From Janibacter sp. HTCC2649 (lineage in GTDB: Bacteria > Actinomycetota > Actinomycetes > Actinomycetales > Dermatophilaceae): 64,000 bases of DNA. The translations under genes and the position numbers were made by a program. Positions 61,197 through 64,000 of the stretch are shown in pieces (the first letter of the stretch is position 1; each line of letters begins with the position of its first letter). The stretch is taken from contig NZ_CH672413.1 in NCBI RefSeq assembly GCF_000152705.1, forward strand, positions 806,001 through 870,000. The letters run 5' to 3'. Below the pieces are notes generated by a model. The model had not been told where the DNA came from and did no database searches. It worked only from the letters and a program-made list of their open reading frames with translations.

Positions 61197-62005
61197 GGGC
61201 GACCCCAGGAGTCGACCCGTCGCAGGACCGGGTTGCCCTCGATGACCTTGCTGAAGGAGACCTTCTCGGACAGGACAGTGAGAACGGCGGTGACGGCCAG
61301 GAGGGCGAAGCGACCACGCGGCCCGGTGCGCTCGACGAGGGCGAGGCCCACCATGGCCCCGGCCGCGTTCGCGCCCGTGTCGCCGAGCATCGACTCGCCA
61401 CGAAGGTCATGGGGCAGCGTGCCCACTGCCGCACCAAGTGCTGCCGCTGCCGTGGCCGCACCGTGAGCCCCCAGGGGAAGGAGCAGGGTGCCGGCTCCGA
61501 GGGACACGACCTTGAGCGTGCGTCCGGGCCGAAGGTCGAAGAGGTTGGCAAGGTTGGCCGATCCAGCGATGGCCGCACCCCCGATGAGGGTGGTGAGCAA
61601 CCTGCGGTCCCGACCCCGGTCGGCGAGCACCGAAGCAGCCAGCCCGGTGGCCGCGAGTCCCACGATCTTGATCGCGCCTGTCGTCACCTCGCCGCGGGCC
61701 AGCGCACCGAGGTGACCCTTGAGGCCCTTGCTCGAAGCATCACCCGCGAGGTCGTCCAGGGCACCGAAGGCTCCGGCGCCCAGGCCTGCCACCACGCCTG
61801 CGGCCGAGGGGGCACCTGCCGCAGCCGCACCGGCAGCGGCGGCCGCGGCATACACGGGTCCCTCGAGGAGGGTGACCGTCCGGCCTGCATGGTTCGTGCG
61901 GTCCCACGGCGCGCGAAGGTGCGCGGGGACGTGCCGGCGAGCGAGCATCGCCCCACCTGCCGCTGCGGCCGCCACGACGGCACCCACGAGCGGTCGTCGG
62001 CTCAT
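61193..62005 (-). CDS. small PNPT (MraY/WecA-like) transferase
   Basis: A 270-residue membrane protein, short for MraY or WecA. It has FGALDDLAGD (Asp-Asp), KGLKGHLGALARGEVTTGAIK, NLANLFDLRPGRTLK and the MLGDTGANAAGA loop, all positions expected of polyprenyl-phosphate sugar-1-phosphate transferases. The substrate is unknown. It overlaps steB and murJ by four bases each, so it is made together with them. Confidence 0.85.
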   Translation of the reverse strand: MSRRPLVGAVVAAAAAGGAMLARRHVPAHLRAPWDRTNHAGRTVTLLEGPVYAAAAAAGAAAAGAPSAAGVVAGLGAGAFGALDDLAGDASSKGLKGHLGALARGEVTTGAIKIVGLAATGLAASVLADRGRDRRLLTTLIGGAAIAGSANLANLFDLRPGRTLKVVSLGAGTLLLPLGAHGAATAAAALGAAVGTLPHDLRGESMLGDTGANAAGAMVGLALVERTGPRGRFALLAVTAVLTVLSEKVSFSKVIEGNPVLRRVDSWGRP

Positions 62006-62955
62006 GGCGCCGGGATCGGCGGGTAGCCGGCAGAGACGCCGTCGCCGAGGCCGTACTGTCCGACTCCCCCGGCCAGCTGCTGCACCAGGGCATAGACCAC
62101 GCTGACCTGGCCGAGGGACAGGCTCACGTCGTCGACGGTGGAGAGCGCTCGGGCCGTGGTCGCGTCGCCGCGCGCCGCACGCACCACGGAGGCGGCACCG
62201 GTGAAGCCGCTCACGCCGACGTCCTCGGTGAGAACGGCCCCCTTGCCCGCACGATCGAGCGCGACGGAAAGGGAGACCAGACGCGCTGCCTGACGGTCGC
62301 GGTCGGCCACGACATCACCCTTGACCGGCGCGGAGACGATCACTGCCGTGGTGGCCCGCACCAGATCCGCGGTCTCGACGTCGATGAGCTTGGCGCCCGT
62401 CAGTGCGTCGAGCGCAGCCTTGCCGGAATCGTTGGCTGCGGCGCCATCGGCGGCCACGAGCGAGGTGGCGAGCACGTCGTCGAGCGGGCTCGAACCTGCG
62501 TCAGCCGCTTCGGGCAGGCCCAGGGCCTTGCGCTGTTCGGTCGCCAGCTGCGTCTGCTTCGTGGTCGCCTCGACGTCCTTGGGAACCCACTCCTCCTTGA
62601 CCGTCGTGCGGGACACGACGGTCGCGCCGGATGCAGTCAGGGTCTCGGTCACGGCCTTGACGTCATCGGCGTCGGCGTCCGGGAGCAGGACGAGCGCGAC
62701 CTTGACGTCCGTGAGTGTTCCGCCGACCAGTCGGGTGCGCGCCTCATCGGTGAAGTCGTCGCGCGTGACCCCAGCCTTGCGGGCGGCCTCGAGCTCGGTG
62801 CGAAGGGCCACTCGGTCCTCGCGGAGCTGGGTGACCTCCTGCGTGAGGGTCTCGCCGATCGTGCCCTTGAGCGGGCCCGCGCCGAGCACGATCCCGACCG
62901 CGAGGGCCATGAAGATCGAGACGATCGAGACGAGGTGATAGCGAAAGTCGATCAC
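62002..62955 (-). CDS. steB: SteB/MctB-family protein
   Basis: A 317-residue protein with a single N-terminal membrane helix (LVSIVSIFMALAVGIVLGAG), a coiled coil (about 40-70) and an outward-facing alpha/beta domain. It matches the family of Corynebacterium SteB, involved in envelope integrity and division with SteA. The mycobacterial homologue was named MctB for copper homeostasis, so function is debated. GTG start overlaps the steA stop (GTGA). Confidence 0.9.
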   Translation of the reverse strand: MIDFRYHLVSIVSIFMALAVGIVLGAGPLKGTIGETLTQEVTQLREDRVALRTELEAARKAGVTRDDFTDEARTRLVGGTLTDVKVALVLLPDADADDVKAVTETLTASGATVVSRTTVKEEWVPKDVEATTKQTQLATEQRKALGLPEAADAGSSPLDDVLATSLVAADGAAANDSGKAALDALTGAKLIDVETADLVRATTAVIVSAPVKGDVVADRDRQAARLVSLSVALDRAGKGAVLTEDVGVSGFTGAASVVRAARGDATTARALSTVDDVSLSLGQVSVVYALVQQLAGGVGQYGLGDGVSAGYPPIPAP

Positions 62956-64000
62956 GTGAAGATTCCTCCGAGAGCGGACCAGAGATCGTCGAGGCGGGCG
63001 CCGAGCACTTGCAACAGCACCTTGCCTCCGGGGGTGGCCCAGAGGGCTGCGGCCAGCGCACCCAGGCCCACGAAGACCATGAGCACGAGCCACGTCCCGG
63101 AGATGCGCGAGCGATAGAGACGGCTCACACCCTTGGCATCGATGAGCTTGCCCCCGACGCGCAACCGGGTGAGGAAGGTGCTCGCCATGCCCGATCGACC
63201 CTTGTCGAGGAACTCGATGAGGGTCGCGTGGGTGCCGACCGCGACGATGAGCTGGGCGCCCTTGTCGTCGGCGAGCAACATCGCGACATCCTCGCTCGTG
63301 CCCGTGGCGGGGAAGACGACCGGCTCGACACCGAGGTCGCGGACCCGCTCCAGGCCGGGCGCGCGACCGTCACGGTAGGCGTGGACGACCACCTCTGCCC
63401 CACACCGAAGCGTGGCGTCCGAGACGGAGTCCATGTCGCCGACGATGAGGTCGGGCTTGAGGCGGGCCTCAACGATGGCGTCGGCTCCCCCGTCAACGCC
63501 GATGAGGATGGGCTTGTACTCGCGGATGTAGGACCGAAGCATCTTCAGGTCCTCCTTGTAGTGGTACCCGCGGACGACGATGAGGACGTGGCGCCCGTCG
63601 AGGTTGGTGCGGATGTCCGGGACGCCGACACCGTCGAGGAGCAGGGCACGCTCCTGCTTGAGGTATTCCATCGTGTTGGCTGCGAAGGCCTCGAGCTGGA
63701 CGTTGAGTCCGGCTCTCGCCTCGGCCATGGAGGCCATCACCGACGTGTCGTCGAGGGCCTGACCGGTCGCGATCACCGTGTCACCGGACATGAGGTTGTT
63801 GCCGTCGAGGTGGACGAGCGTGCCGTCGGTCAGCTCCATCGCCTCGTCGCCGACGGCGTCAAGGAGGGGAATGCCTGCCGCGAGCAGGATCTCCGGACCG
63901 AGGTTCGGGTAGCGCCCCGAGATCGACGTCGCAGCGTTGACGACGGCGATGGGACGGCAGGCGACCAGGGCTTCGGCGCTCACCCGGTCGATGTCGACGT
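62952..64000 (-). CDS. steA: SteA, putative cytokinetic ring protein (5' end outside the window)
   Basis: About 349 codons are visible; the frame continues beyond the window edge (ending V-D-I-D-R-V-S-A-E-A-L-V-A), so the start is not seen. The visible part has ISGRYPNLGPEILLAAGIPLLD, a TPK-like fold with VDGGADAIVEARLKPDLIVGDMDSVSD, and a C-terminal membrane helix (TWLVLMVFVGLGALAAALW). In Corynebacterium SteA and SteB act together at the septum and influence RipA. Usual length is ~390. Confidence 0.93.
   Translation of the reverse strand, partial: VDIDRVSAEALVACRPIAVVNAATSISGRYPNLGPEILLAAGIPLLDAVGDEAMELTDGTLVHLDGNNLMSGDTVIATGQALDDTSVMASMAEARAGLNVQLEAFAANTMEYLKQERALLLDGVGVPDIRTNLDGRHVLIVVRGYHYKEDLKMLRSYIREYKPILIGVDGGADAIVEARLKPDLIVGDMDSVSDATLRCGAEVVVHAYRDGRAPGLERVRDLGVEPVVFPATGTSEDVAMLLADDKGAQLIVAVGTHATLIEFLDKGRSGMASTFLTRLRVGGKLIDAKGVSRLYRSRISGTWLVLMVFVGLGALAAALWATPGGKVLLQVLGARLDDLWSALGGIFT

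Overview
The window is about 70% G+C and has the gene order of an actinomycete. The guess is a member of the Intrasporangiaceae or a relative, from gene order and protein features only; no rRNA gene is present to settle it. Diagnostic actinobacterial features are the integration host factor mIHF, a PriA without helicase motifs, an FMN/FAD-type class 1B dihydroorotate dehydrogenase with PyrK, the SteA/SteB pair, an unmodified-type EF-P loop (PGKGP), and many genes whose -10 hexamer sits exactly six bases before the start codon. Nearly all of the window is chromosomal housekeeping DNA. There is no rRNA, tRNA, CRISPR array, insertion sequence or prophage. No gene-free stretch exceeds about 220 bases.

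Layout. (1) 1-7340, minus strand: metK, an alpha/beta hydrolase, priA, fmt, rsmB, rpe. (2) 7514-10140, plus strand: two overlapping coiled-coil genes, the second with a DivIVA-like start and a 30-bp coding tandem repeat, ending in a 26-bp perfect hairpin. (3) 10228-22997, minus strand: one long chain pyrR-pyrB-pyrC-carA-carB-pyrK-pyrD-pyrF, then mihF-gmk-rpoZ-coaBC. Most joints in the pyr part are 1-4 base overlaps, and the leader carries a PyrR-binding loop next to the Shine-Dalgarno sequence of pyrR. (4) 23.1-29.1 kb, mixed accessory genes: a small ORF, a methyltransferase, a WXG100-like protein fused to a muramidase-like domain, universal stress protein plus APC permease, a RibD-type reductase, a VapBC-type toxin-antitoxin pair and a GNAT. 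(5) 29.1-30.9 kb: efp-nusB and a NYN-domain gene. (6) 30.9-36.8 kb: a secreted intradiol dioxygenase-like lipoprotein, an FMN-binding glutamate synthase-like protein, an epimerase, and a pocket of small uncharacterised genes. (7) 36.8-49.4 kb: the aro/cell-wall/translation block aroC-aroK-aroB and alaS-ruvX-mltG-aroE-A24 peptidase-GNAT. It is interrupted by a plus-strand cassette (HTH-SRPBCC fusion, DUF1905 remnant, VOC protein, membrane protein) and preceded by rarA. (8) 49.5-55.4 kb: a hydrolase-GNAT pair, the aspS-HAD-RelA/SpoT-like operon and a LysM protein. (9) 55.5-64 kb, minus strand: steA-steB-PNPT-like transferase-murJ, a GT4 glycosyltransferase, and pyrG-NUDIX-ychJ, an envelope and nucleotide module.

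How it fits together. UMP synthesis is complete except for orotate phosphoribosyltransferase (pyrE), and pyrG adds the CTP step. Chorismate synthesis is represented by aroE, aroK, aroB and aroC. Translation is represented by metK, fmt, rsmB, efp, alaS and aspS. Peptidoglycan and envelope assembly is represented by mltG, murJ, steA/steB and the PNPT and GT4 transferases.

The most unusual window-wide signal is an octamer, GTATGCCG/CGGCATAC, present about 43 times by eye. It occurs on both strands and in all reading frames, and often forces codons that are otherwise rare here. The most promising single gene is the WXG100-muramidase-like fusion at 24238-25245.
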